A stretch of 64,000 bases of DNA from Flavobacterium sp. Its GTDB lineage: Bacteria; Bacteroidota; Bacteroidia; Flavobacteriales; Flavobacteriaceae. Under the pieces are notes generated by a model. The model was not told the DNA's origin. It made no database searches and saw only the letters and a list, made by a program, of their open reading frames with translations. The stretch's first letter is position 1; each line of letters begins with the position of its first letter. Of this stretch, positions 38,863 through 47,966 are shown piece by piece. The DNA lies in NCBI RefSeq assembly GCF_017744675.1, contig NZ_JAGIAV010000005.1, positions 62,001-126,000 of the forward strand, given 5' to 3'. The translations under genes were made by a program, and so were the position numbers.

Positions 38863-41310
38863 ATGTTAGACATTAAAGATTTTGCCATTTTTGAAAATCA
38901 TTCTCATTTTGATTTTAAAGGTTTTCTGTTGAAAATTGCAAGTTACTGGAAATGGTTTCTTGTAAGTTTAATTATTACATTCACGATTGCTTATCAGGTA
39001 AATATTCGCAAAGAAAAAATTTACGATATGCAGACAATGATTTCTATCAAAGAAGAAAGTAATCCCTTTTTTACTTCAAATACCAGTTTAGTTTTCAATT
39101 GGGGAGGAATTTCAGATCAAGTCAACGGTATTTCAACAATTCTGCAGTCAAGATCTCATAATGAGTTAGTTGTAAATAAGCTTCAATTTTATATTGATTA
39201 TCTTGAACAAGGAAAATACAATTTAATAGATTCTTATGGAGCTGTACCATTTTATGTAGATATTGATAAAACAAAGGGGCAGATTGCAAATGCATTAATT
39301 AGTATAAAATTTTTGAGCGAAAATGAATATCAAATCCAGATTCCATTTGAAAATAGTTCCGTTTCGTTAATTGCTTATAGTAATAATTCTTATAGTAATA
39401 CTTCGGTTCAACCTGGAACTTTTATTAAAAAGTATAAGACAGGGGAAAGTGTTAATCTTCCATTTTTGAATTGGAAACTTCAAATTACGGATAATCCAGG
39501 ATTTTATAAGGGGAAGGAGTATTTTGTCAGATTTAATGATTTTGATGGAACAGTATCTCGTTATAGAGGTATTAATGTGGATGCTGGTAAAACTGGAGGC
39601 TCGCTCTTGACTTTATCACTACAAGGAACAAATAAGGCAAGAATGGTTGATTATTTGAATTCTACTGTTAAAATGCTTATTAAATTGCAGTTAGATGGTA
39701 AAAATCAATTTGCGACAAATACTATTCGATTTATAGATAGTACTCTTGTGGCAATGGAATCTCAACTGAAACAAACGGGTAATGAATTAAAATCTTTTCA
39801 AAAAGATAAAAATATTTATGAAATTCAAGATGGGGGTTCTAGAGTTTCAGAAAAAATAATGAATTTTGATGTTGAAAAAGATCAAGTTACTAGAAAAATA
39901 GCGTATTATAATTCGTTAAAATCGTATTTAAATAGTAGTGATGATTATTCTAGATTACCTGCACCTTCTGTTGCAGGAATTGAAGATCCAAATATTGTTG
40001 CAAATGTTTCAAAACTGATAGCACTTTCTACGCAAAGGTCTGAAATGGCTTATGCCGTAAAGAGTGAAAAAATTTTTAAAGATTTTGACAATCAAATGGC
40101 TGCAGTAAAAAATGTTCTCCAAGAGAATATAGTTACAGCAAAAGCTTCTTTAGTCTATGATTTATCTTTATTAAATGCTAAAATTGGTGAAGCAGAAAGC
40201 ACTGTTAAAAAACTTCCTGCCGAACAGCAAGAGTTATTGAAAATCAAAAGAAAGTATGATTTGAATGATAATGTTTATACAGAGTTTCTTCAAAAAAGAA
40301 ATGAAGCAGAGATTGTAAGAGCATCTAACTTGTCTGATATTCATTTTATTGATCCAGCCAAAGATATTGGTGGAGGTTTAATAGGTCCTAAGACCTCTGT
40401 GAATTATGTAATGGCTTTATTTTTAGGAGTTTTAGTTCCTTTGTTATTTGTTCTAATAATCTTTTTCATTAATAATTCGATTCAGAATAGCGAAGATATT
40501 AGTAAATTGACTCAGATTCCATTACTTGGTGTAATTGGTGTTAACAAGGATTCAAGTAGTATGGCTGTTTTTGAAAAACCAAAATCAGCGCTTTCTGAGT
40601 CATTTAGAGGGATACGTTCTTCACTTCAGTTTTTATATAAAAAGCAACAGGTTAGCGGATCTAAAACATTAATGATAACATCTTCAATAAGTGGGGAAGG
40701 AAAAACGTTCTGCTCTATAAATATAGCTACTGTTTTCGCTTTAAGCGAAAAGAAAACAGTAATTGTTGGTTTGGATTTAAGAAAACCTAGATTAGCAGAT
40801 GAATTTCAATTAAAATCATCTTTAGGAGTTGTCAATTATTTAATTAGACAAAATAATTTAGAAGAAATAACGAATCATACTCAGATTCCAAATCTGGATG
40901 TAATACTTTCGGGGCCAATTCCTCCAAATCCTTCAGAGCTTATTTTAAGCGATGCAATGAAAGAATTGATTGATGAATTGAAACAGAAGTATGATTATAT
41001 AGTTTTAGATACTCCTCCTGTAGGTTTAGTGGCAGACTCATTAGAATTGGTTCAATTCGCAGATGTAACATTGTACATTGTTAGACAGAATTATACTAAG
41101 AAAGATATGATAACGTTGTTAAACACTAGACTTAAACGTGGAGAGTTGAACAATGTAAGCATTGTATTGAATGGTTATGAAAATAAAGCAAAGTATGGTA
41201 GTGGCTACGGGTATGGTTACGGTTACGGAGCTTATTCAAATGGTTATCACGAAGAAGAAGTTAAAAATAAATTTTGGAAGACATTTTTGAATCGAATTAG
41301 AAAAAGCTAA
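38863..41310 (+). CDS. Wzc-like polysaccharide co-polymerase and tyrosine kinase
   Basis: An 815-residue inner-membrane protein with a Wzz domain and a BY-type tyrosine kinase. The first membrane helix is near residue 30 (WKWFLVSLIITFTIAY), a long periplasmic coiled-coil region with the GNVR-type segment follows, and the second helix is near 510 (VMALFLGVLVPLLFVLIIFF). The kinase has Walker A SSISGEGKT (about 607-615), Walker A' VGLDLRKPRL and Walker B YIVLDTPPVG. The C-terminus carries a Tyr/Gly cluster (GSGYGYGYGYGAYSNGY), the expected autophosphorylation site. It should control chain length and export with the preceding Wza-like protein. Confidence 0.95.
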   Translation: MLDIKDFAIFENHSHFDFKGFLLKIASYWKWFLVSLIITFTIAYQVNIRKEKIYDMQTMISIKEESNPFFTSNTSLVFNWGGISDQVNGISTILQSRSHNELVVNKLQFYIDYLEQGKYNLIDSYGAVPFYVDIDKTKGQIANALISIKFLSENEYQIQIPFENSSVSLIAYSNNSYSNTSVQPGTFIKKYKTGESVNLPFLNWKLQITDNPGFYKGKEYFVRFNDFDGTVSRYRGINVDAGKTGGSLLTLSLQGTNKARMVDYLNSTVKMLIKLQLDGKNQFATNTIRFIDSTLVAMESQLKQTGNELKSFQKDKNIYEIQDGGSRVSEKIMNFDVEKDQVTRKIAYYNSLKSYLNSSDDYSRLPAPSVAGIEDPNIVANVSKLIALSTQRSEMAYAVKSEKIFKDFDNQMAAVKNVLQENIVTAKASLVYDLSLLNAKIGEAESTVKKLPAEQQELLKIKRKYDLNDNVYTEFLQKRNEAEIVRASNLSDIHFIDPAKDIGGGLIGPKTSVNYVMALFLGVLVPLLFVLIIFFINNSIQNSEDISKLTQIPLLGVIGVNKDSSSMAVFEKPKSALSESFRGIRSSLQFLYKKQQVSGSKTLMITSSISGEGKTFCSINIATVFALSEKKTVIVGLDLRKPRLADEFQLKSSLGVVNYLIRQNNLEEITNHTQIPNLDVILSGPIPPNPSELILSDAMKELIDELKQKYDYIVLDTPPVGLVADSLELVQFADVTLYIVRQNYTKKDMITLLNTRLKRGELNNVSIVLNGYENKAKYGSGYGYGYGYGAYSNGYHEEEVKNKFWKTFLNRIRKS

Positions 41311-41320
41311 ACTTTGATAA

Positions 41321-42304
41321 ATGGAAAGTAAAACAAAAAATACAATTTTAATTACTGGTGGAGCCGGATTTATAGGTTCAAATTTGATTGAGTATTTTTT
41401 AGGCTTAAATTATAAAGTAATCTGTCTAGATAATTTTTCTACAGGTCATCGTCATAATTTAAAAGATTTTTTAGATAATCCTGATTTTAAATTAATCGAA
41501 GGAGATATTCGAAATTTAGTTGATTGTAATTTGGCAGTTGAGGGAGTTGATTATGTTTTGCATCAAGCAGCTTTAGGATCTGTTCCAAGATCAATAAAAG
41601 ATCCGATTACGACAAATGAGGTAAATGTTTCGGGTTTTTTAAATATGCTTACTGCGGCGCGAGATGCCAAAGTAAAACGATTTGTATATGCGGCAAGTTC
41701 TTCAACCTATGGGGACTCTCAAGGATTGCCAAAAGTAGAAGATGTAATAGGGAAACCTTTGTCTCCTTACGCGATTACCAAATATGTAAACGAACTATAT
41801 GCTGAAATTTTTAGCAAGACATACGGATTAGAAACAATTGGGCTTCGTTATTTTAATGTTTTTGGAAGAAAACAAGATCCAAATGGAGCTTATGCAGCTG
41901 TGATTCCAAAATTTGTAAAGCAGTTTATGAATCATGAAAGTCCTGTAATTAACGGAGATGGAAATTACTCTCGTGATTTTACCTATATTGACAATGTTAT
42001 TCAAATGAATGAATTGGCAATGACTTGCCAGAATTCAGAAGCGGTTAATGCAGTTTACAATACAGCATTTGGAGATAGAAATACATTAAATGACTTAGTT
42101 AAATATTTAAAAGAATATTTATCTCAGTTTGATTCAAAAATAAAAGATGTTCCAGTCGTTTACGGAGAAAATAGAGCAGGAGATATCCCTCATTCTTTGG
42201 CAAGTATTGAAAAAGCCAAAAAAATGCTAGGATATAATCCAAAATACTCACTGCAAGCAGGTTTAAAAGAAGCTGTTGAATGGTATTGGAATAATTTAAA
42301 ATAG
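41321..42304 (+). CDS. UDP-N-acetylglucosamine C4-epimerase (WbpP/TviC-like)
   Basis: A 327-residue extended SDR enzyme. The NAD-binding motif is TGGAGFIGSNL, and the active site has ASSSTYGDSQGLPK and YAITKYVNEL (YxxxK). The sequence LHQAALGSVPRSIKDPITTNEVN and LRYFNVFGRKQDPNGAYAAVIPKF match the WbpP/TviC group, which converts UDP-GlcNAc (or its uronic acid) to the galacto form. A dehydrogenase of the TviB/WbpO type is encoded at 44543, so together they could make UDP-GalNAcA. Confidence 0.88.
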   Translation: MESKTKNTILITGGAGFIGSNLIEYFLGLNYKVICLDNFSTGHRHNLKDFLDNPDFKLIEGDIRNLVDCNLAVEGVDYVLHQAALGSVPRSIKDPITTNEVNVSGFLNMLTAARDAKVKRFVYAASSSTYGDSQGLPKVEDVIGKPLSPYAITKYVNELYAEIFSKTYGLETIGLRYFNVFGRKQDPNGAYAAVIPKFVKQFMNHESPVINGDGNYSRDFTYIDNVIQMNELAMTCQNSEAVNAVYNTAFGDRNTLNDLVKYLKEYLSQFDSKIKDVPVVYGENRAGDIPHSLASIEKAKKMLGYNPKYSLQAGLKEAVEWYWNNLK

Positions 42305-42331
42305 ATTTAAGATCAAGATAAAATAGATCAA

Positions 42332-43723
42332 ATGAAAATTACAAAAATTTGCTGCATTGGTGCAGGTTATGTTGGTGGACCTACAATGGCTGTTATTGCT
42401 CAAAAATGTCCTCATATTCAGGTTACGGTTGTGGATTTAAATGAACAAAGAATAGCAGATTGGAATGATCCAAATCCTGAAAATATTCCAATATATGAAC
42501 CTGGGCTTTCTGAAATTGTTGCAGAGGCAAGAGGCAGAAATCTATTTTTTTCGACCGATGTTGATGGAGCAATAGACGAAGCTGAAATGATATTTATTTC
42601 GGTAAATACGCCAACCAAGACTTATGGAAAAGGGAAAGGAATGGCTGCTGATTTAAAGTACATCGAATTATGCGCAAGACAGATTGCAAGAGTTGCTAAG
42701 CAAAATAAAATAGTAGTTGAAAAATCTACTTTACCAGTACGAACTGCTGAAGCTATTAAAAGCATATTGGATAATACAGGAAATGGTGTTCAGTTTCAAA
42801 TTTTGTCTAATCCAGAATTTTTGGCGGAAGGTACTGCGGTTACAGATTTGTTAAATCCAGATCGAATTTTAATCGGTGGGGATACAACCCCTGAAGGCGA
42901 GGAGGCGATTAATGCTTTAGTAGACGTGTATGCAAATTGGGTAAGCAAAGAAAAGATTTTAACAACAAATGTTTGGTCATCAGAGTTGTCTAAATTGACT
43001 GCAAATGCATTTTTAGCGCAACGAATTTCATCTATTAATGCGATGTCTGAATTATGTGAAAAAACAGGTGCAGATGTCAATGAAGTAGCGAGGGCAATAG
43101 GAATGGATAGCAGAATCGGTTCTAAATTCTTAAAAGCTTCTGTCGGATTTGGAGGTTCTTGTTTTCAAAAAGATATTCTGAATTTAGTTTATATAGCAAA
43201 GTCATATGGATTAAATGAAGTTGCCGATTATTGGGAACAAGTTATTATTATGAACGATCATCAAAAAAGAAGATTTTCAAATAAAATTGTTCAGACATTG
43301 TACAATACAGTGGCCGATAAAAAAATTACTTTTTTAGGTTGGGCTTTCAAAAAAGATACAAACGACACAAGAGAATCTGCTGCGATTTATGTTGCTGATG
43401 ATCTAATAAACGAACAAGCTAAAATCTCGGTTTTTGATCCGAAAGTTTCAGAAAATAAGATGTTAAGTGATCTTAACTATTTAGAAACAAGATCAAGTGA
43501 AGAAAATGTAAAAGCGTTGAATGTGTTTGACAATGCTTATGAAGCTTGCAAGGACGCTCACGCAATAGCAATCTTAACAGAATGGGATGAATTTACTACT
43601 TATGACTGGAAAAAAATATACGATTCTATGCATAAGCCCGCTTTTGTTTTTGATGGAAGAAATATTTTGAACGCAAAAAAATTAGAATCTATTGGTTTTG
43701 TTTACAATGGGATAGGTTCGTAA
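42332..43723 (+). CDS. ugd: UDP-glucose 6-dehydrogenase
   Basis: A 463-residue nucleotide-sugar dehydrogenase that makes UDP-glucuronic acid. [22 protein letters not shown] and [15 protein letters not shown] match the long, animal-type UGDH group. The catalytic Cys277 lies in [15 protein letters not shown], and [21 protein letters not shown] is the substrate-binding loop. It differs clearly from the shorter dehydrogenase at 44543, so two different uronic acids are likely made. Confidence 0.92.
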   Translation: MKITKICCIGAGYVGGPTMAVIAQKCPHIQVTVVDLNEQRIADWNDPNPENIPIYEPGLSEIVAEARGRNLFFSTDVDGAIDEAEMIFISVNTPTKTYGKGKGMAADLKYIELCARQIARVAKQNKIVVEKSTLPVRTAEAIKSILDNTGNGVQFQILSNPEFLAEGTAVTDLLNPDRILIGGDTTPEGEEAINALVDVYANWVSKEKILTTNVWSSELSKLTANAFLAQRISSINAMSELCEKTGADVNEVARAIGMDSRIGSKFLKASVGFGGSCFQKDILNLVYIAKSYGLNEVADYWEQVIIMNDHQKRRFSNKIVQTLYNTVADKKITFLGWAFKKDTNDTRESAAIYVADDLINEQAKISVFDPKVSENKMLSDLNYLETRSSEENVKALNVFDNAYEACKDAHAIAILTEWDEFTTYDWKKIYDSMHKPAFVFDGRNILNAKKLESIGFVYNGIGS

Positions 43724-43795
43724 GTTTGTCTGGTAGTGAAGTAAAAGGATGTGAAAATGTGAAGTAGTAAGATTTACTTCGTTATAAATAAAAAG

Positions 43796-44260
43796 ATGAA
43801 TTGGTACGTAGTTTACACAAAACCTAAATGGGAAAAAAAAGTCGCAGATAAACTCAATCAATTAGGAATTGAATGTTATTGTCCACTTATTATTCAGGTT
43901 AAACAGTGGTCTGATAGAAAGAAAAAGATCGAAGTGCCACTTTTTAATTCTTATGTTTTTGTTCAGTTGGAAGATTCGGAAAGGAATTTAGTTTTTCAAG
44001 TTGCTGGAGTGGTTAGATATTTGTTTTGGTTAGGGAAACCCGCAATTGTAAAAGACTGGGAAATCGAAGCGATAAAAAACAGTCTTAAAGCAACAAATGT
44101 TAGTGAAGTTGCTGTTTCCGCCCTTCAAGTGGGAGATAATATTAAATTAGAATCGGGAGCATTTATTAATCAAAATGCAATTGTTCAAGAAGTTTCTAAT
44201 AATTATTATACTTTAATCTTGGAAACTTTAGGATGTGTTCTAAAAATAAAATATAAATAA
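43796..44260 (+). CDS. NusG-like transcription antiterminator (UpxY/RfaH family)
   Basis: A 154-residue specialised NusG paralogue. The NGN domain (NWYVVYTKPKWEKKVADKLNQLGIECYCP, then VPLFNSYVFVQLEDSERNLVFQVAGVVRYLFW) is followed by a KOW-like C-terminal segment (about 115-154). Such proteins, called UpxY in Bacteroides and RfaH in enterics, bind RNA polymerase and prevent early termination in long polysaccharide operons. It lies directly before a terminator, a strong promoter and a structured leader, which suggests that it acts on the operon starting at 44543. Confidence 0.9.
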   Translation: MNWYVVYTKPKWEKKVADKLNQLGIECYCPLIIQVKQWSDRKKKIEVPLFNSYVFVQLEDSERNLVFQVAGVVRYLFWLGKPAIVKDWEIEAIKNSLKATNVSEVAVSALQVGDNIKLESGAFINQNAIVQEVSNNYYTLILETLGCVLKIKYK

Positions 44261-44281
44261 TAACGTTATAAAATAAAAATT

Positions 44282-44327
44282 AACAGAAGAGAAGTCTTTT
44301 TTTTAGATTTTTTCTTCTGTTTTTTTT
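44282..44327 (+). terminator. Intrinsic terminator after the antiterminator gene
   Basis: AACAGAAGA (44282-44290) pairs with TCTTCTGTT (44313-44321). The helix can be prolonged inward with weaker pairs, and Ts run on to 44327. Confidence 0.85.
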
Positions 44328-44419
44328 ATGAAGGAATTATTTACAGCCTGATTAATAATGTGTTGTCGTTAAGTGTTTTTAAATTAACAATTTGTTTTCG
44401 AGTATTACGTGAAACCGTA

Positions 44420-44450
44420 TTGAATAACTAGACTTATTATACTATATTTG
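44420..44450 (+). promoter_or_regulatory. Promoter of the main polysaccharide operon
   Basis: TTG at 44420-44422 and TATATTTG at 44443-44450, spacing 20, a full match to the consensus. Transcription should start near 44456, leaving a leader of about 87 bases before the first gene. Confidence 0.85.
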
Positions 44451-44465
44451 CGCGAAAATGATTAA

Positions 44466-44530
44466 TTTAGGCATCTGAGTCAGATATTGTGACTTGGAAT
44501 GGCGAAGCCGTGAATTTTTGATAGCCTAAA
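44466..44530 (+). promoter_or_regulatory. Structured leader of the polysaccharide operon
   Basis: TTTAGGC (44466-44472) pairs with GCCTAAA (44524-44530) and closes two inner helices: CTGAGTCA (44475-44482) with TGACTTGG (44490-44497, two G-U pairs) and GGC (44501-44503) with GCC (44507-44509) around GAA. This makes a three-way junction. ATCTGA/TCAGAT (44473-44485) is a competing hairpin. A six-codon ORF (MINLGI, 44458-44478) overlaps the 5' part. The element ends 12 bases before the ATG at 44543. Confidence 0.6.
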
Positions 44531-44542
44531 GAAATTAAGAAA

Positions 44543-45832
44543 ATGGAATTAGATAAAAATATTAAAATTGCAGTTATTGGTTTAGGGTATGTAGGATTGC
44601 CATTAGCTAGATTATTTGCGACAAAATATTCAGTAATTGGTTTTGATATAAATGAGTCTAGAGTCAATTCTTTAAGATCGGGAACTGATACAACTTTAGA
44701 AGTTGAAGACGATGTTTTGCAAGAGGTTTTAGTTAATGAACCAAATACAGGAAAAGGATTATACTGTACTACGTCTTTAAATGATATTGCTGAATGTAAT
44801 TATTATATAGTTACAGTTCCTACTCCAGTTGATAAAAATAATAGACCAGATTTAACGCCTCTTTATAAATCTAGCGAGACGGTTGGTAAAGTTCTTAAAA
44901 GAGGAGATGTTGTTATTTATGAATCGACAGTTTACCCTGGTGTAACAGAAGAGCAATGTGTTCCAGTGTTAGAACAAGTTTCGGGCTTGAAATTTAATGA
45001 AGAATTTTTTGCAGGCTATTCGCCAGAAAGAATAAATCCAGGTGATAAGGAGCATACAGTTGAAAAAATCTTAAAAGTAACCTCAGGGTCAACGCAAGAA
45101 ATTGGGTTAAAAGTTGATGCTTTATATAAGTCTGTAATTACTGCTGGAACTCATTTAGCTCCAACAATAAAAGTTGCAGAAGCAGCTAAGGTTATTGAAA
45201 ATTCTCAAAGAGATATTAATATCGCTTTTGTTAATGAATTGGCGAAGATTTTCAATCTAATGAATATTGATACGCAAGAAGTCCTAACAGCAGCGGCAAC
45301 AAAATGGAATTTTTTGCCATTTAAACCAGGTCTTGTTGGCGGACATTGTATAGGGGTTGATCCATATTATTTAGCGCAAAGAGCCCAAGAGTTCGGTTAT
45401 CATCCTGAAATAATTTTGGCAGGAAGACGTCTAAATGATAGCATGGGGGAATATGTAGCTTCACAAATAGTGAAGTTAATGATTAAAAAAGGTATTTCTG
45501 TTAATGGCGCCGAGTTATTAATGCTCGGAATTACTTTCAAAGAGAATTGCCCAGATGTTCGAAACACCAAAATCGTAGATGTTGTTAAAGCATTAAAAGA
45601 TTATGGAATTGTTGTAACAATATTTGATCCTTTAGCAGATGTGCAGGATGTAAGAAAAGAATATAATTTAGTAACATTAGACTCTCTTCCTGATAATAAA
45701 TTTGATGCTATAGTTCTTGGAGTTTCCCATGCGGAATTTCTCGAATTAGATTTTTCAAATTTACAGAAAGAAAAAAGTTTAATTTATGACGTAAAAGGAG
45801 TTTTAGGATCTTTAGCTGACAATAGGCTTTAG
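44543..45832 (+). CDS. UDP-N-acetylhexosamine 6-dehydrogenase (TviB/WbpO-like)
   Basis: A 429-residue nucleotide-sugar dehydrogenase that would oxidise UDP-GlcNAc, UDP-GalNAc or a related sugar to the uronic acid. NAD-binding GLGYVGLPLARLFATKYSVIGFDIN, then SGTDTTLEVEDDVL typical of the Vi-antigen TviB group. The catalytic Cys269 lies in GLVGGHCIGVDPYYLAQRAQ. First gene of the operon behind the structured leader. A WecC-type UDP-ManNAc dehydrogenase is the alternative, but no WecB epimerase is seen in the window. Confidence 0.9.
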   Translation: MELDKNIKIAVIGLGYVGLPLARLFATKYSVIGFDINESRVNSLRSGTDTTLEVEDDVLQEVLVNEPNTGKGLYCTTSLNDIAECNYYIVTVPTPVDKNNRPDLTPLYKSSETVGKVLKRGDVVIYESTVYPGVTEEQCVPVLEQVSGLKFNEEFFAGYSPERINPGDKEHTVEKILKVTSGSTQEIGLKVDALYKSVITAGTHLAPTIKVAEAAKVIENSQRDINIAFVNELAKIFNLMNIDTQEVLTAAATKWNFLPFKPGLVGGHCIGVDPYYLAQRAQEFGYHPEIILAGRRLNDSMGEYVASQIVKLMIKKGISVNGAELLMLGITFKENCPDVRNTKIVDVVKALKDYGIVVTIFDPLADVQDVRKEYNLVTLDSLPDNKFDAIVLGVSHAEFLELDFSNLQKEKSLIYDVKGVLGSLADNRL

Positions 45833-45863
45833 ATTTTAGCTTCTTTTTTTATTTAAAATAATT

Positions 45864-46871
45864 ATGAATTCAAATAAAAATATTACACATGTTATCCTTA
45901 CAGGAGGAGTAGGAAGTCGTTTGTGGCCATTATCTCGTAAAAGTAGACCAAAACAATATCTTGAAATATTTGAGGGAAAATCTTTGTTTGAAATGACTGT
46001 GGAACGAAATAGTCATCTAGCAAATAAAGTAATGGTTGTTGGTAATATAGACAATCATCAACTAAGCGGTAAAGTAATGGATAAAACCAATACTTCTTAT
46101 TTAAATATTATTGAGGCAACTCCAAGAAACACAGCTGCTGCAATCGCCTTTGCTGCATTTGCATCTGAACCTGACGACATTTTAATAATTACTCCCTCAG
46201 ATCATATTATAGATCAGATGGAGAATTATAATCAAGCTATAAGCGAGGCAGTACAAAAAGCTAATGATGGATTTATTGTAACTTTCGGTGTAATACCAAC
46301 TAAACCAGAAACAGGTTATGGTTATATTGAAGCAGAAGGAGATAATGTAATTTCATTTCGCGAAAAACCAAATGAAACTACAGCAAAAGAGTTTATAGCA
46401 AAAGGTAATTTTTTATGGAATAGTGGAATGTTTTGTTTCAAAGCAAGTGTTCTACTAGAAGAATTGAAGAAATTCCAACCAGATGTTTTTGAAAAGTCAA
46501 AAGCAGTATGGGAGGCAAGTAAAGAAGGATTTTTAGATTTAAATCTGTCTATGGAAATTCCTTCTATCAGTATTGATTATGCAGTAATGGAACGCAGTAA
46601 AAAGATTAAAGTTGTTCCTGCTTCTTTTTCATGGTCAGATTTAGGGTCATTTGAATCAGTATATGATTACTTATATTCAAAAGGTCATTCTACAGATTCT
46701 AATGGTAATATGGTAATTGGATGTGATAAACATACAACTTTTTTAGGTTTGAAAAATACCATTTTTGTTTATACAGAAACTGCTAATCTAATTTTGCAGA
46801 AAGAGAATTCGCAGGACGTGAAAGATATATACAGTGCATTGGAGAAGCAAAATTCAGATTTATTAAATTAA
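45864..46871 (+). CDS. manC: Mannose-1-phosphate guanylyltransferase
   Basis: A 335-residue nucleotidyltransferase that makes GDP-mannose. The signature HVILTGGVGSRLWPLSRKSRPKQYLEIF is at the N-terminus, with ITPSDHI and FREKPNETTAKEFI further on and MERSKKIKVVPASFSWSDLGSFESVYDYL near the end. It lacks the C-terminal phosphomannose isomerase domain of bifunctional enzymes. GDP-mannose could feed mannose, fucose or another 6-deoxy sugar; no GDP-mannose dehydratase is in view. Confidence 0.93.
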   Translation: MNSNKNITHVILTGGVGSRLWPLSRKSRPKQYLEIFEGKSLFEMTVERNSHLANKVMVVGNIDNHQLSGKVMDKTNTSYLNIIEATPRNTAAAIAFAAFASEPDDILIITPSDHIIDQMENYNQAISEAVQKANDGFIVTFGVIPTKPETGYGYIEAEGDNVISFREKPNETTAKEFIAKGNFLWNSGMFCFKASVLLEELKKFQPDVFEKSKAVWEASKEGFLDLNLSMEIPSISIDYAVMERSKKIKVVPASFSWSDLGSFESVYDYLYSKGHSTDSNGNMVIGCDKHTTFLGLKNTIFVYTETANLILQKENSQDVKDIYSALEKQNSDLLN

Positions 46872-46887
46872 TATAAGGCATTTAGAA

Positions 46888-47934
46888 ATGAAAAAAATTC
46901 TAATAACAGGTGGTGCTGGTTTTATTGGTTCGCATGTAGTGAGACGTTTTGTGAACAAATATCCAGAGTATCAAATTTTTAATTTGGATGCTTTAACGTA
47001 TGCAGGAAATCTTGAGAACATAAAAGACATAGAAAATAAATCAAATTATACTTTTGTAAAAGGTGATATTGTTGATGAAAGTTTTATTAATGAACTTTTT
47101 GAACTTCATAAATTTGATGGAGTTTTACACTTAGCCGCAGAATCACATGTTGATCGTTCTATCGAAGATCCACTTGCTTTTGTTAAAACTAATGTTATTG
47201 GAACAATGAATTTATTAAATGCTACTAAAAATCAATGGAAAGATGATTTTGAGGGTAAAAGATTTTATCATATCAGTACTGACGAGGTTTATGGCTCATT
47301 AGGTGCAACAGGATTATTTACGGAGGAAACTCCTTATGATCCAAATTCACCATATTCCGCTTCAAAAGCGAGTTCTGACCATTTTGTGAGAGCTTATGGT
47401 GAAACTTATGGTTTGCCATATGTTTTAACTAATTGTTCAAATAATTATGGTTCATATCACTTTCCTGAAAAACTAATTCCTCTTTTTATTAATAATATTA
47501 TCAATAACAAATCTCTTCCAGTATATGGCGACGGGAATTATACAAGAGATTGGCTGTTTGTAGAAGATCACGCAATAGCAATTGATTTAGTTTTTCATGA
47601 AGGAAAGAATCATGAAACCTATAATATTGGTGGATTTAATGAATGGAAAAATATAGATCTTGTTAAGTTGTTATGCAAAATAATGGATAGTAAATTAGGA
47701 AGAGAAGACGGAACTTCAGAAAAACTAATTAGCTACGTTAAAGATAGACCTGGTCACGATTTGCGATATGCTATAGATGCTTCAAAAATTAATAGAGAGC
47801 TAGGGTGGAAACCTTCAGTTACCTTTGAAGAAGGATTAGAAAAAACTACTAATTGGTATCTTAACAATCAAGAGTGGCTTCAAAATGTAACTTCAGGGGC
47901 TTATAAGGATTATTATCAAAAACAATACTCATAA
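46888..47934 (+). CDS. rfbB: dTDP-glucose 4,6-dehydratase
   Basis: A 348-residue extended SDR that forms dTDP-4-keto-6-deoxyglucose. TGGAGFIGSHVVRRFV, HLAAESHVDRSIEDPLAFVKTN, the active-site HISTDEVYGSLG and YSASKASSDHFVRAYGETYGLP are all typical of RmlB. rmlA, rmlC and rmlD are not in this window, so the end product (such as dTDP-rhamnose) cannot be read from here. Confidence 0.95.
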   Translation: MKKILITGGAGFIGSHVVRRFVNKYPEYQIFNLDALTYAGNLENIKDIENKSNYTFVKGDIVDESFINELFELHKFDGVLHLAAESHVDRSIEDPLAFVKTNVIGTMNLLNATKNQWKDDFEGKRFYHISTDEVYGSLGATGLFTEETPYDPNSPYSASKASSDHFVRAYGETYGLPYVLTNCSNNYGSYHFPEKLIPLFINNIINNKSLPVYGDGNYTRDWLFVEDHAIAIDLVFHEGKNHETYNIGGFNEWKNIDLVKLLCKIMDSKLGREDGTSEKLISYVKDRPGHDLRYAIDASKINRELGWKPSVTFEEGLEKTTNWYLNNQEWLQNVTSGAYKDYYQKQYS

Positions 47935-47966
47935 AAAATAACTTAAAAAATAATTTTTCCTTTAAC

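Noticed and set aside
41190-41250. Short tandem repeat of ggtta/tacgg units near the end of the Wzc-like gene
   Set aside because: It encodes the Tyr-Gly cluster expected at the C-terminus of BY-kinases, so coding function explains it.
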